From Bacillota bacterium (GTDB lineage: Bacteria; Bacillota; Clostridia; Lachnospirales; Lachnospiraceae), in NCBI GenBank assembly GCA_023390555.1, contig JAEWCQ010000016.1:186001-250000 (forward strand): DNA of 64,000 nucleotides, in the 5' to 3' direction. Below, piece after piece: positions 32,869 to 41,543 of this stretch (its first letter is position 1; each line of letters opens with the position of its first letter). The notes beneath the pieces are model-generated. The model was not told the origin of the DNA, ran no database searches, and saw only the letters and a program-made list of their open reading frames with translations. A program made the translations under genes and the position numbers.

Positions 32869-34863
32869 TTAGGGTTCAATAATGGCGAATGCGCTGGTCT
32901 GGCTGAAGTCGGTAAGGTAGCTTTGCAGTCTTTCAAATACCGAGAAGTCGGTGGCGGTGATTTCCGATCGGACACTTTCAATGTCATGCTCCAATAGTTT
33001 GAATAAGCTGCTCTTGGTCAATTCAGCTTTGACACAGCCGTCTTCGGCACTCTGGTAATCTTCCAGATAGAGCAATACGCCGTGATAAAGCTGTACATAG
33101 TAGGATTCCTGACCGGCAGAAGTTGTTACGATGAGATTCAGACGTATATCGTCTTTTTCAGCTTTGCGGCTGTCAACGGCAATCCCAAGAAACTGTAACA
33201 GCTGTTTTACGGACATTTCTCTTGCGGTGTCCATCTTGGTGATATTCAGGGAAGGTTTTTTGCCATTGTCACCGGTGAGGTAAGTGAGTCCGGCCGTAAT
33301 ACCGTTTCTCAATTCAAAGGCTCCCTGCAGATAGGCGTTCCGCCAGATACTGGATTCGGACTGGTATCCCAGCTGCTCAAAGGCGTCCGCACACAGGAGT
33401 CTTGCCTTTTCATTCCCGGGATTGACCAGAACGAGTTTTGCTGTCACATGGGAGGCTCTGCGGTAATCTCCATTCCGAAAATCCGCCTCTGCCTTTTCCA
33501 GAACACGTTCTTCCGAGCCGATGTAGTCCACAAAGGTCTGAGCCTCTTCGATTTCGGTGAGCGGGTCCAGCTCTGTGGGATGGCCGTTAAAGAAACCGAG
33601 GTATTTGGTGAAAACGGCTCTTGCATTCATCGGCACAGAACCGTAATACGGTCTTGTATACCAGTTTTTCTGCAATTCTTCCGGGACTTCTATCATCCGG
33701 GCAATCTCCTTTGCCGTATAGCCCTGATTTGCATAGAGCAACGTCTGGTCATGAATGAATTTGTAAATGGCGGCCTGATTTAGCAGATAGTCCTTTACCA
33801 TCGTGGGATGGGCAGAAGTATTTCTGTGATGCCAGTTGTGGGATTGAAATACAATGTCACTGCTGTCGCCAAATTTTTTCAGAGCGTCCAGCGTATAACC
33901 GGCCCATCCGCTTGCATCCCGGAGCTGGGCTCCGCGAATCGGATAGAGATTATGTAACGTACCGCAGCAGTTTTCCGCCAGCCACAGAGCACGGTATTCC
34001 ACAAAATAATTATTCATCTCCGAAGGCGCTTCCGTATTCGGAGTGAGCTGAAAATCAACTGTGATTCCGTCAATTAAGATCGGACCGTCCTGATCGATAA
34101 AATCGGTCGGAGTAATATAGGAATTATATACATTACGCTCTCCCATAAGACCGAGCCCAAAACTTACCGTACCTTTCGGAGAACACGGCAAGGATGAGCC
34201 GCCCTGATAAGCTCCGCGGCGCAGCATAGCGGTTCCGGCAAATACATTTTCCTTTACGACTTCAATATCAAAACCGGCAGGAACATAGATCGGAATCTTG
34301 CCGTCTTCCGGTTTTCCGACATTCTGTTCGTCTACGATTCCCCGGATACCGCCATAGTGGTCAATATGGGAATGACTGATAATGACTGCCCGGACGTGAT
34401 TTTGGATATCTTCTTTTAATGCCTGTTCGAGAGCCAGAACACTTGCTCTGGCAGCCTCTACCGAAGTGCCCGTGTCCTGGACAATCCATCCGGTCTGACT
34501 ACGAATAAAAGAAATGTTTGCAATATCAAATCCCCTGACCTGATAAATTTTATCCGGAATTAATTCGAATACTCCCGACTGATAATTACATTTTCCGTTC
34601 ATCCAAAGACTTGGATGTACGGTTTCCGGAACAGCGTCTTCTTCATAGAAAGAATAAGAAGATACGCCTACGGTCCGTTTCCCGTAAGGCATGGAAACGG
34701 TATAATCTTTTAATGGAAGAATACAGTCGGCAGATGCCCATTCGTATTCGGAGTTTGTACAGTTTTCAGGGTCGAGCTGAAACTTTTCTGCAAATTGCAG
34801 ATTTACCTGTCTGGTAAAAGCGGTTGCGTCTTTGCTGTTTCTGTTATAGCAATATTCGCACAT
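32869..34863 (-). CDS. Alkylsulfatase, metallo-beta-lactamase fold (SdsA1/BDS1 type)
   Basis: Hydrolyses primary alkyl sulfate esters to alcohol and sulfate with a two-zinc centre. The 664-residue protein has the metal motif HSHIDH at residues 164-169 within ISHSHIDHYGG. Further blocks are AENCCGTLHNLYPIRGAQLRDASGWAGYTLDAL, HNWHHRNTSAHPTMVKDYL, a helical dimerisation region around 380-520 and a C-terminal SCP2-like domain. No signal peptide is present (it begins MCEYCYNRNS), so the substrate must be imported. ATG 34863 has GGAGGAAT upstream. It is divergent from the arylsulfatase gene, with LacI-type operators between. Confidence 0.92.
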   Translation of the reverse strand: MCEYCYNRNSKDATAFTRQVNLQFAEKFQLDPENCTNSEYEWASADCILPLKDYTVSMPYGKRTVGVSSYSFYEEDAVPETVHPSLWMNGKCNYQSGVFELIPDKIYQVRGFDIANISFIRSQTGWIVQDTGTSVEAARASVLALEQALKEDIQNHVRAVIISHSHIDHYGGIRGIVDEQNVGKPEDGKIPIYVPAGFDIEVVKENVFAGTAMLRRGAYQGGSSLPCSPKGTVSFGLGLMGERNVYNSYITPTDFIDQDGPILIDGITVDFQLTPNTEAPSEMNNYFVEYRALWLAENCCGTLHNLYPIRGAQLRDASGWAGYTLDALKKFGDSSDIVFQSHNWHHRNTSAHPTMVKDYLLNQAAIYKFIHDQTLLYANQGYTAKEIARMIEVPEELQKNWYTRPYYGSVPMNARAVFTKYLGFFNGHPTELDPLTEIEEAQTFVDYIGSEERVLEKAEADFRNGDYRRASHVTAKLVLVNPGNEKARLLCADAFEQLGYQSESSIWRNAYLQGAFELRNGITAGLTYLTGDNGKKPSLNITKMDTAREMSVKQLLQFLGIAVDSRKAEKDDIRLNLIVTTSAGQESYYVQLYHGVLLYLEDYQSAEDGCVKAELTKSSLFKLLEHDIESVRSEITATDFSVFERLQSYLTDFSQTSAFAIIEP

Positions 34864-34937
34864 GGAAATTCCTCCTTCTTAAGTCTGATGATAGGTTCAG
34901 TGTAATGAATCCCCTTTGTAAATACAAAACCTATCTG

Positions 34938-34951
34938 TGAAATCGTTTGCA
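34938..34951. promoter_or_regulatory. LacI-type operator 4 (alkylsulfatase side)
   Basis: TGAAATCGTTTGCA, one base different from operator 5. It lies 75 bp upstream of the alkylsulfatase ATG, in the 277-bp divergent region with no other recognisable gene. Confidence 0.55.
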
Positions 34952-35040
34952 AAATCCAGAAAAAAAGTGTGAAAAAAGACAGGAAAAAGTGCCTGAAAAG
35001 GGAAAAAATCCACTTCCGGGTCACTTGAAATTCCAAATGG

Positions 35041-35054
35041 TGAAAACGTTTGCA
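35041..35054. promoter_or_regulatory. LacI-type operator 5 (arylsulfatase side)
   Basis: TGAAAACGTTTGCA, identical to operator 1. It lies 87 bp before the arylsulfatase ATG and 103 bp from operator 4, close to the spacing between operators 2 and 3. Confidence 0.6.
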
Positions 35055-35140
35055 AATATTTGGATTGAAAGTACAGAAGAGATTCCATTACTATTTATGG
35101 GAAAAGGCAGGAACGCCTGAGGGTGAAAAGGAGGATACAA

Positions 35141-37405
35141 ATGGAGCGGTTTAACGGGAAAATAGAACTGGAACAGGTAAATTCCAGCAGCAGCTACGAG
35201 CGGGAAGAAAAGGTTTCCGGGGAGCTGCCGAATGTGCTGACGATTCTTTTGGATGATGTTGGATTTGCACAGCTGGGGTGCTATGGTTCCTCGATCGAAA
35301 CACCAAATATTGACAGTCTTGCCGATGAAGGACTGCGTTATAATAATTTTCACACGACAGCAATCTGCTCTGCGACAAGAGCATCTCTGCTCACCGGAGC
35401 CAATCACCATGCGGTGGGCGTCTGCACCGTTACGGATAACTGCAAAGGGGAATATCCGAACCAGAAGGGCTATACGGATTTTCATTATGCAAATACGGCA
35501 GAAGTTCTGCATGAATATGGCTACACGAATTTTATGGTCGGGAAATGGCATCTGGCTCCATTTTCAGATATCACCGAAGCGGGGCCGTTCACACACTGGC
35601 CGCTCGGAAGGGGATTTGACCAGTTTTATGGATTTCTGGAGGGTTATACAGATCAGTATCATCCGGATCTGGTCAGCGGAAATACAAGAGTGGATGTGCC
35701 AAAAAGCGTGGAAGAGGGATATCATCTGACCGAAGACCTTGTGGATCATGCAATCGATTACATCAACAAGCATCAGACGATTTATCCGAACCGGCCATTT
35801 TATATGCATCTGGCACTGGGAGCCGGGCATTCGCCGCATCAGGTTCCAAAAGAATACATAGAGAAATATAGAGGCAAATTTGCAGAGGGCTGGGATGTTC
35901 TGCGTGAACAGTATTTCCGGCGACAGAAGGAACTTGGCATTATTCCGCAGAATGCCAAACTGAGTGCCCGCAATCAATTTGTGAAGCCGTGGGACGAACT
36001 GAGTGAAAAGGAAAAAACCGTATACGAACGTTATATGGAAGTCTTTGCGGGCTTTTTAGAGCATACGGATGCGCATATCGGCCGTCTGCTGGATTATCTT
36101 GAGCGAATCGGGAAAAAAGACAATACACTCATCCTGTTTCTGTCCGATAACGGGGCGAGTGCGGAAGGCGGAAAGCAGGGTCTCTTCAATCAGGACAAAA
36201 TGACAAACTTCAGTCTCGACAGGGATGAAATCGAACTGGCTTATCAGCATCTGGATGAAATGGGAACGGAATATTCCAATATGAATTATCCGGTTGGCTG
36301 GGCAAATCTCGGGAATACACCGTTTCAATGGTATAAGACCTTTGTACATTCCGGAGGAGTGAAAGATCCGCTGATTTTGAGATATCCGGCACTGATCAGG
36401 GAGCGAGGCGGTATCCGGCAGCAGTATCACCATGTTACGGATCTTGCGCCGACGATTCTGGATATACTGGGAATCCGTAAGCCGGAAACGATCAAAGGGG
36501 TTGCGCAGTATGATTATCATGGGATAAGCATGAAATACACCTTTGTATCAGAAGAGGAGCCGACGAGAAAGCAGATCCAGTATTATGAAATGATCGGAAA
36601 CAGGGGCATCTGGAAGGACGGCTGGAAACTGGTATGCAATCATATGTACAAAGATGATTATAAAAGCGATGACTGGGAGCTTTATCATACGGACGAAGAT
36701 TATTCGGAAGTGGAAAACTTAATCGGTGTCTATCCGCAGAAGGCAGAAGAATTGCTGCACTGGTGGTTCCTGGAGGCGGGGAAATATCAGGTTCTGCCAC
36801 TGGGATACGGATCTTTTTTGTCCGGACACAAAAAAATAATGGAAGATGCTCTCAAATCCAATCCATTTCTGCTGGAAGAACAGTCTTTTCGATATCAAAA
36901 TATACAAAATCCGGTGGATGTTCCGACTGCAACGATTTTCCGCGGAAGAAATCATGTGATAACGATAGAACTGGAGCGAACCGGAGAGGAAGAAGGTGTT
37001 CTCTACGCCGCAGGTCATCGCTTTGGTGGTTATGTTCTGTATATCAGGAACAACAGACTCTATTATACCTACAATTGCCACCGGGAAACGTATACGACGA
37101 TCCGTTCCGGTGAATTACCGATCGGAAAAAACCACTTTATACTACAGTTTCGGATGCAGCAGGATCAGACCGCACGGATCAGTCTCATTGTCAATGGCAG
37201 GATCGAAGAGGAGGCGGTTATCAGCGAATTTATCATTCTGATGGAAGCGCGGGCCGGTATCAAGGCAAGCGTGACCTCTTCCATTGTGGATGAGCTGCCG
37301 TTCCCGTTTGCATATCCGGGCTGGATTGATCAATTGACAATTCAGGCAGCTCCGTTTATAGTGAACCAAAAAGAGTATCTGGAAGAGCTGTTTGCGATTG
37401 ACTAG
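35141..37405 (+). CDS. Arylsulfatase, Cys-type formylglycine enzyme
   Basis: Releases sulfate from sulfate esters. The 754-residue protein has metal-binding LLDDVGFAQLGCYG at ~37-49 and the signature CSATR at residues 76-80. In that motif Cys76 is converted to formylglycine. LTGANHHAVG, VGKWHLAP, FLSDNGAS and KDGWKLV are the usual alkaline-phosphatase-fold blocks. The last ~150 residues look like a beta-sandwich of concanavalin type (GHRFGGYVLYIRNNRLYY). No signal peptide, so it acts in the cytosol. Start ATG 35141 after AAGGAGG. The maturase gene follows after 44 bp, consistent with the Cys-type site. Confidence 0.93.
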   Translation: MERFNGKIELEQVNSSSSYEREEKVSGELPNVLTILLDDVGFAQLGCYGSSIETPNIDSLADEGLRYNNFHTTAICSATRASLLTGANHHAVGVCTVTDNCKGEYPNQKGYTDFHYANTAEVLHEYGYTNFMVGKWHLAPFSDITEAGPFTHWPLGRGFDQFYGFLEGYTDQYHPDLVSGNTRVDVPKSVEEGYHLTEDLVDHAIDYINKHQTIYPNRPFYMHLALGAGHSPHQVPKEYIEKYRGKFAEGWDVLREQYFRRQKELGIIPQNAKLSARNQFVKPWDELSEKEKTVYERYMEVFAGFLEHTDAHIGRLLDYLERIGKKDNTLILFLSDNGASAEGGKQGLFNQDKMTNFSLDRDEIELAYQHLDEMGTEYSNMNYPVGWANLGNTPFQWYKTFVHSGGVKDPLILRYPALIRERGGIRQQYHHVTDLAPTILDILGIRKPETIKGVAQYDYHGISMKYTFVSEEEPTRKQIQYYEMIGNRGIWKDGWKLVCNHMYKDDYKSDDWELYHTDEDYSEVENLIGVYPQKAEELLHWWFLEAGKYQVLPLGYGSFLSGHKKIMEDALKSNPFLLEEQSFRYQNIQNPVDVPTATIFRGRNHVITIELERTGEEEGVLYAAGHRFGGYVLYIRNNRLYYTYNCHRETYTTIRSGELPIGKNHFILQFRMQQDQTARISLIVNGRIEEEAVISEFIILMEARAGIKASVTSSIVDELPFPFAYPGWIDQLTIQAAPFIVNQKEYLEELFAID

Positions 37406-37449
37406 AAAGCGGCAGGTCCGTCCGGAGAGAGTAAGAGAAGGAGACAGCC

Positions 37450-38616
37450 ATGTCTGCAGCAAGTATTTTGATCAAACCGTCTTCTGCAAATTGTAATATC
37501 GATTGTGAATATTGTTTTTATAAATGTCTGAGCAGCAACCGGGAAGCATACAGCAAGGGATTTATGACAGAGGAGACACTGGAGCAGCTGGTGATTCGGG
37601 CGTTTGCCTACGCCGGAGACTATGTCGCATTTGCTTTTCAGGGAGGGGAACCGACGCTTGCGGGAATCGGCTTCTTTGAAAAGGCGGTGGAGCTTCAGAA
37701 AAAGTATAATACGAATAACCGGATCGTAGAAAATACCATACAGACCAATGGAATCCTGCTGGATGAGAACTGGGCGGCCTTTCTTGCAAAAAATCATTTT
37801 CTCGTGGGGTTGTCTCTGGATGGCCCCAAAAAGCTGCATGACCGTTACCGCAAAGATGTACAGGGCAGGGGGACATTTGACCGGATTATAAAAGCCGCGG
37901 CACTTTTAGAACAGTATCATGTCGATTATAATATTGTAAGCGTCATCACAAAGGAATCTGCGGACAGGGCCGGCTATCTGTATAAATTTTTTAAAAAGCA
38001 GGGGTACCGTTATCTGCAGCTGATTCCCTGCATGGACGAAAGAAAGAGAAATCAGCCGACAGGCGGTGCAGAAGATCTTTCCGGAAAACCGGAGAGCTTT
38101 GCGGTCGCGCCGGAACAATATGGAAGATTTCTGTGTGAGATGTTTGACCTCTGGTATGCGGATTTTTGCAGAGGATCGCAGATGGATATCCGTATGTTTT
38201 CCAATCTTGCACAGATGGCAGCCGGGTATCCGGCAGAAGAATGCGGGATGAATGGCCGCTGCAGCTGCTATTTTGTGGTGGAAGGTGACGGAAGCGTATA
38301 TCCATGTGATTTTTACTGTACGGATGTATGGCGGCTTGGCAGTCTGCAGGAATCCTTTCAGTCATTGGCAGAATCCCAAAAGGCGGGAGAATTCGTAGCG
38401 GCTTCGGAAGAAGTGCATACGAAATGTAAGAAATGCCGTCATTTTTCATTGTGCAGAGGAGGCTGCCGCAGATGGCGGGAAACGGGTATGGATGGAACCA
38501 TAGGACTCAACGGTCTGTGCGGCGCATATGAGCTGCTGTTTGAGCATGCGCAAGCACGGATCCATAAGCTGGGACAGTATATTGCAGTAAAAGAGGCACA
38601 GAATAAAATGGTTTGA
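37450..38616 (+). CDS. Anaerobic sulfatase-maturating enzyme (radical SAM, SPASM)
   Basis: Oxidises the active-site Cys of the neighbouring sulfatase to formylglycine without oxygen. The 388-residue protein has radical-SAM ligands C15-x3-C19-x2-C22 in SANCNIDCEYC, FQGGEPTLAG and QTNGILLDENWA. A SPASM region for two auxiliary clusters follows: CGMNGRCSCYFVVEGDGSVYPCDF and CKKCRHFSLCRGGC, in pieces. ATG 37450 follows AGAAGGAGACAG. It lies directly after the arylsulfatase gene and 67 bp before the Rrf2 regulator, so it ends the LacI-type unit. Partner assignment rests on motif and adjacency. Confidence 0.93.
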   Translation: MSAASILIKPSSANCNIDCEYCFYKCLSSNREAYSKGFMTEETLEQLVIRAFAYAGDYVAFAFQGGEPTLAGIGFFEKAVELQKKYNTNNRIVENTIQTNGILLDENWAAFLAKNHFLVGLSLDGPKKLHDRYRKDVQGRGTFDRIIKAAALLEQYHVDYNIVSVITKESADRAGYLYKFFKKQGYRYLQLIPCMDERKRNQPTGGAEDLSGKPESFAVAPEQYGRFLCEMFDLWYADFCRGSQMDIRMFSNLAQMAAGYPAEECGMNGRCSCYFVVEGDGSVYPCDFYCTDVWRLGSLQESFQSLAESQKAGEFVAASEEVHTKCKKCRHFSLCRGGCRRWRETGMDGTIGLNGLCGAYELLFEHAQARIHKLGQYIAVKEAQNKMV

Positions 38617-38642
38617 ATCCAAACATTACCCTTGAAAAGAAT

Positions 38643-38669
38643 ATAAACCATGTGGTAATGTATGTTTAT
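38643..38669. promoter_or_regulatory. Rrf2-type palindromic operator, site 1 (autoregulation)
   Basis: Half-sites ATAAACCAT and TATGTTTAT separated by nine bases, the same 27-bp layout as sites 2 and 3. It ends one base before the GGAGGG of the Rrf2 gene and overlaps a possible -10 (TAATGT), so binding would block the gene itself. Confidence 0.6.
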
Positions 38670-38683
38670 GGAGGGATAGAAAT

Positions 38684-39115
38684 ATGAAGATATCAACCAA
38701 GGGACGCTATGCGATCAGAATTATGATAGATCTTGCGGAACACAATACGGGAGAGTATATTCCACTGATGGATATTGCGAACAGACAGGAGATTTCCGAG
38801 AAGTATCTGGAATCCATTGTGTCTATATTAAGTAAAAACGAACTGGTCAATTCCCTGCGCGGAAAAGGCGGCGGATATAAACTGGCACAGCCTCCGGAAC
38901 AGTATACGGTCGGCAGAATCCTGCATCTTACGGAGGGTTCCCTTGCACCGGTTGCCTGTCTGGAGAAAAAGCCAAACCGGTGCGTCCGGTCTGGAGAGTG
39001 TAAAACACTGAAGATGTGGGAGAATATGGAGAAGTTGATCAACGACTATTTTGAAGGAATTACAATTGCAGATCTTGTCAATGACAGTGCAGGTGCAGAC
39101 AATTATGTAATATAG
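38684..39115 (+). CDS. Rrf2-family regulator (CymR/IscR-like)
   Basis: A 143-residue regulator with the Rrf2 winged helix: MKISTKGRYAIRIMIDLA, IANRQEISEKYLESI and the wing RGKGGGYKLAQPPE. Three Cys follow in CLEKKPNRC and GEC, spaced as in IscR-type cluster binders. It could sense Fe-S status or, like CymR, work with cysteine synthase. A cysK gene lies 234 bp downstream. Its own promoter and those of cysK and aprA carry one conserved palindrome, so I infer that it represses sulfide assimilation and sulfate reduction when cysteine or clusters are sufficient. Confidence 0.92.
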   Translation: MKISTKGRYAIRIMIDLAEHNTGEYIPLMDIANRQEISEKYLESIVSILSKNELVNSLRGKGGGYKLAQPPEQYTVGRILHLTEGSLAPVACLEKKPNRCVRSGECKTLKMWENMEKLINDYFEGITIADLVNDSAGADNYVI

Positions 39116-39147
39116 GAAAGTCTGCCACAGAACGGGAATAGAATACA

Positions 39148-39194
39148 GGGGGGGCAGTGCATCAACCGAAGAAATCCTTGATGTACTGCCCCTC
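39148..39194. terminator. Long hairpin between the Rrf2 gene and cysK
   Basis: GGGGCAGTGCATCAA (39151-39165) pairs with TTGATGTACTGCCCC (39178-39192) with one mismatch and a 12-base loop. No T-run follows, so termination may be partial; it could also be a processing or stability element. Confidence 0.5.
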
Positions 39195-39236
39195 TATCCG
39201 TCGCATTTGGTATGGCCATCACAGTAAAATATACAT

Positions 39237-39274
39237 ATAAACATATTGACAAAGTATGTTTAAGGAAGTATGAT
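39237..39274 (+). promoter_or_regulatory. cysK operon promoter with Rrf2-type operator, site 2
   Basis: TTGACA (39246-39251), 17-bp spacer, TATGAT (39269-39274). The -35 is enclosed by half-sites ATAAACATA (39237-39245) and TATGTTTAA (39255-39263), nine bases apart. A repressor bound here would exclude RNA polymerase. Confidence 0.75.
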
Positions 39275-39349
39275 AATTACAAGTTTGGTAAAAAAGGTAT
39301 TATCGTGCAGAAAATCAGGTGCACAGTTAAAAGTGATATGGAGGCATAT

Positions 39350-40279
39350 ATGGCTAAAATAGCAGAGCATTTAACAGATTTAATCGGAAACACGCCGCTC
39401 TTAGAGCTGACAAATTATGAAAAAGAGCAGAATCTTGAGGCGCATATTATAGCAAAGCTGGAGTACTTCAACCCGCTTGGAAGTGTCAAGGACCGGGTAG
39501 CGGATGCAATGATTGAACAGGGAATCAAAGAAGGAAAAATTAACAGTGAGACCATTTTGATTGAGCCTACAAGCGGAAATACCGGAATCGGACTGGCATT
39601 TGCGGCAGCCTGCAGAGGCCTTCATCTGATCCTGACCATGCCGGAGACGATGAGCGTGGAACGTAGAAAAATCGTGCATGCACTTGGAACAGAGGTAGTT
39701 CTGACACCGGGACACGAAGGCATGAAGGGTGCGATTGCAAAGGCAAATGAATTGCAGGAAAAATATCAGAATGCGGTAATTCTGCAGCAGTTTGAGAATC
39801 CGGCCAATCCAATGATACATAAAACTACGACTGCGGAAGAGATCTGGAGAGATACGGATGGAAATATCGATATCTTTGTTTCCGCAGTCGGTACCGGCGG
39901 TACAATTACCGGTACGGGACTTGGACTGAAAGAGAAAAAAGCTGATATTAAAATTATAGCGGTTGAACCGGCGTCTTCTCCTGTTTTATCAGGCGGCAGA
40001 CCGGGCCCGCATGTGATACAGGGAATCGGAGCTGGATTTGTACCGAAGATCATGAATCTGGATATTGTGGATGAAATTCTGCAGGTAGAAAATGCGGCTG
40101 CTTTCGATCGTTCCACAGAAGTCGCAAAATCAGACGGTCTGCTGGTCGGCATTTCATCCGGTGCGGCACTGGATGCGGCGGTCAGACTTGCACGCAGACC
40201 GGAGAATAAAGGGAAGAATATCGTGGTACTGTTACCGGACAGCGGAGAACGTTATTTGTCCACTTCACTTTACAAATAG
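39350..40279 (+). CDS. cysK: Cysteine synthase (O-acetylserine sulfhydrylase)
   Basis: Makes cysteine from O-acetylserine and sulfide. The 309-residue PLP enzyme has the lysine motif NPLGSVKDRV (Lys47), substrate loop PTSGNTGIGLAF, GTGGTITGTGLGLKE for the phosphate site and GISSGAALDAAV. Start at ATG 39350 after GGAGG; a frame starting at 39212 runs through the promoter and is rejected. It is first in a run of eight closely spaced sulfur genes ending with hcyD. In Firmicutes CysK can also act as a partner of CymR-type regulators, which fits the Rrf2 gene upstream. Confidence 0.96.
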   Translation: MAKIAEHLTDLIGNTPLLELTNYEKEQNLEAHIIAKLEYFNPLGSVKDRVADAMIEQGIKEGKINSETILIEPTSGNTGIGLAFAAACRGLHLILTMPETMSVERRKIVHALGTEVVLTPGHEGMKGAIAKANELQEKYQNAVILQQFENPANPMIHKTTTAEEIWRDTDGNIDIFVSAVGTGGTITGTGLGLKEKKADIKIIAVEPASSPVLSGGRPGPHVIQGIGAGFVPKIMNLDIVDEILQVENAAAFDRSTEVAKSDGLLVGISSGAALDAAVRLARRPENKGKNIVVLLPDSGERYLSTSLYK

Positions 40280-40302
40280 TCAGAAAGATTGGAGCAGATA
40301 AA

Positions 40303-41541
40303 ATGTCAGAATATGGTTTTAATACGGCTCTTCTGCATGCGGTAGAGGATGGAAATCCCCATGGAGCTACCCTGGTGCCGGTCTATCAGTCGAGTGCCTT
40401 CTCTCATGAGAGTGCGGAAAAACTGGAAAAAATATTTGACAATAAGGCAATGGGATTTTCTTATACAAGAATTAACAATCCGACGATAGAAGCTTTTGAA
40501 AAAAGAATTACAAAGCTCGAACATGGAATCGCAAGCGTTGCCTGTGCTTCTGGAATGGCAGCACTGTCGAATGCATTGTTAAATATTCTGTGTTCCGGAG
40601 ATGAAATCGTATCGGCAGCCGGGCTGTATGGCGGAACCATGGAACTGTTTCATGATCTGGAAGCTTTCGGTATCACCACGCATTATGTGAGAGAGAACAC
40701 ACCGGAAGAATATGAAAGATTAATAAACGAGAAGACCAGAGTCGTGTTTGCGGAGACAATCGGCAATCCAAAGCTGGATGTTACCGATATTGCGGCAGTC
40801 GCAGAGGCTGCACACAGCCACGGAGTTCCGCTGATCGTGGATAATACGGTGGCGACGCCGTGTCTTGTAAGACCTTTGGAACTGGGAGCGGATATTGTCG
40901 TCAATTCCTCCTCCAAGTACATAAATGGAAGCAGTAATGCAATCAGCGGCATTCTGACAGACGGAGGAAGCTTCCGCTGGACAGCGGAAAAGTATCCGGG
41001 AATGAAAGACTATCTGAAATTCGGGAAAATGGCCTATATTGCGAAACTTCGAAATGGCCTTTTCCGCAATATCGGTGCATGTCTGTCCCCGCAGAATGCA
41101 TTTTTGAATAACCTGGGGCTTGAGACACTCGGGCTGCGTATGGAACGGCAGTGCGCAAACGCAATGCGTCTGGCACACTTTTTAAAAGATCTGGATGAAG
41201 CTGTCACAGTCAACTATCCGGGGCTGGAAGAGAGTCCTTATCATGAGATAGCAGAAAAACAGTTCAGTGGCGGATTTGGTGCAATCATCACCTTCCGTGC
41301 GGGCAGCAAAGAGAGGGCCTATCAGATTATCAATTCCCTCAAGATTCCGTTTATCTTATCCAATATAGGAGATACCAAAACACTGGTCATTCATCCGGCA
41401 TCCACCATAGCGGCACATCTGAGTGAGGAAGAAAAGCTTTCCTCCGGTGTATATGATGATATGATCCGTATCAGCGTGGGAATTGAAGATATAGCGGATT
41501 TGGAACAGGATTTTAAAAATGCAATAAAAGGAGAACAGTAA
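40303..41541 (+). CDS. metY: O-acetylhomoserine sulfhydrylase
   Basis: Makes homocysteine from O-acetylhomoserine and a sulfur donor. The 412-residue PLP enzyme has GFSYTRINNPT, CASGMAAL, the PLP lysine in NSSSKYINGSS (Lys205) and the late HPASTIAAHLS block typical of MetY. Compared with ~425-430 residues for many MetY proteins it is of normal size. It lies 23 bp after cysK and two bases before the sulfite reductase gene. In the Wolinella-type pathway MetY accepts sulfur from a protein thiocarboxylate; hcyS-hcyF-hcyD in the same operon suggest that mode here. Confidence 0.93.
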   Translation: MSEYGFNTALLHAVEDGNPHGATLVPVYQSSAFSHESAEKLEKIFDNKAMGFSYTRINNPTIEAFEKRITKLEHGIASVACASGMAALSNALLNILCSGDEIVSAAGLYGGTMELFHDLEAFGITTHYVRENTPEEYERLINEKTRVVFAETIGNPKLDVTDIAAVAEAAHSHGVPLIVDNTVATPCLVRPLELGADIVVNSSSKYINGSSNAISGILTDGGSFRWTAEKYPGMKDYLKFGKMAYIAKLRNGLFRNIGACLSPQNAFLNNLGLETLGLRMERQCANAMRLAHFLKDLDEAVTVNYPGLEESPYHEIAEKQFSGGFGAIITFRAGSKERAYQIINSLKIPFILSNIGDTKTLVIHPASTIAAHLSEEEKLSSGVYDDMIRISVGIEDIADLEQDFKNAIKGEQ

Positions 41542-41543
41542 TT

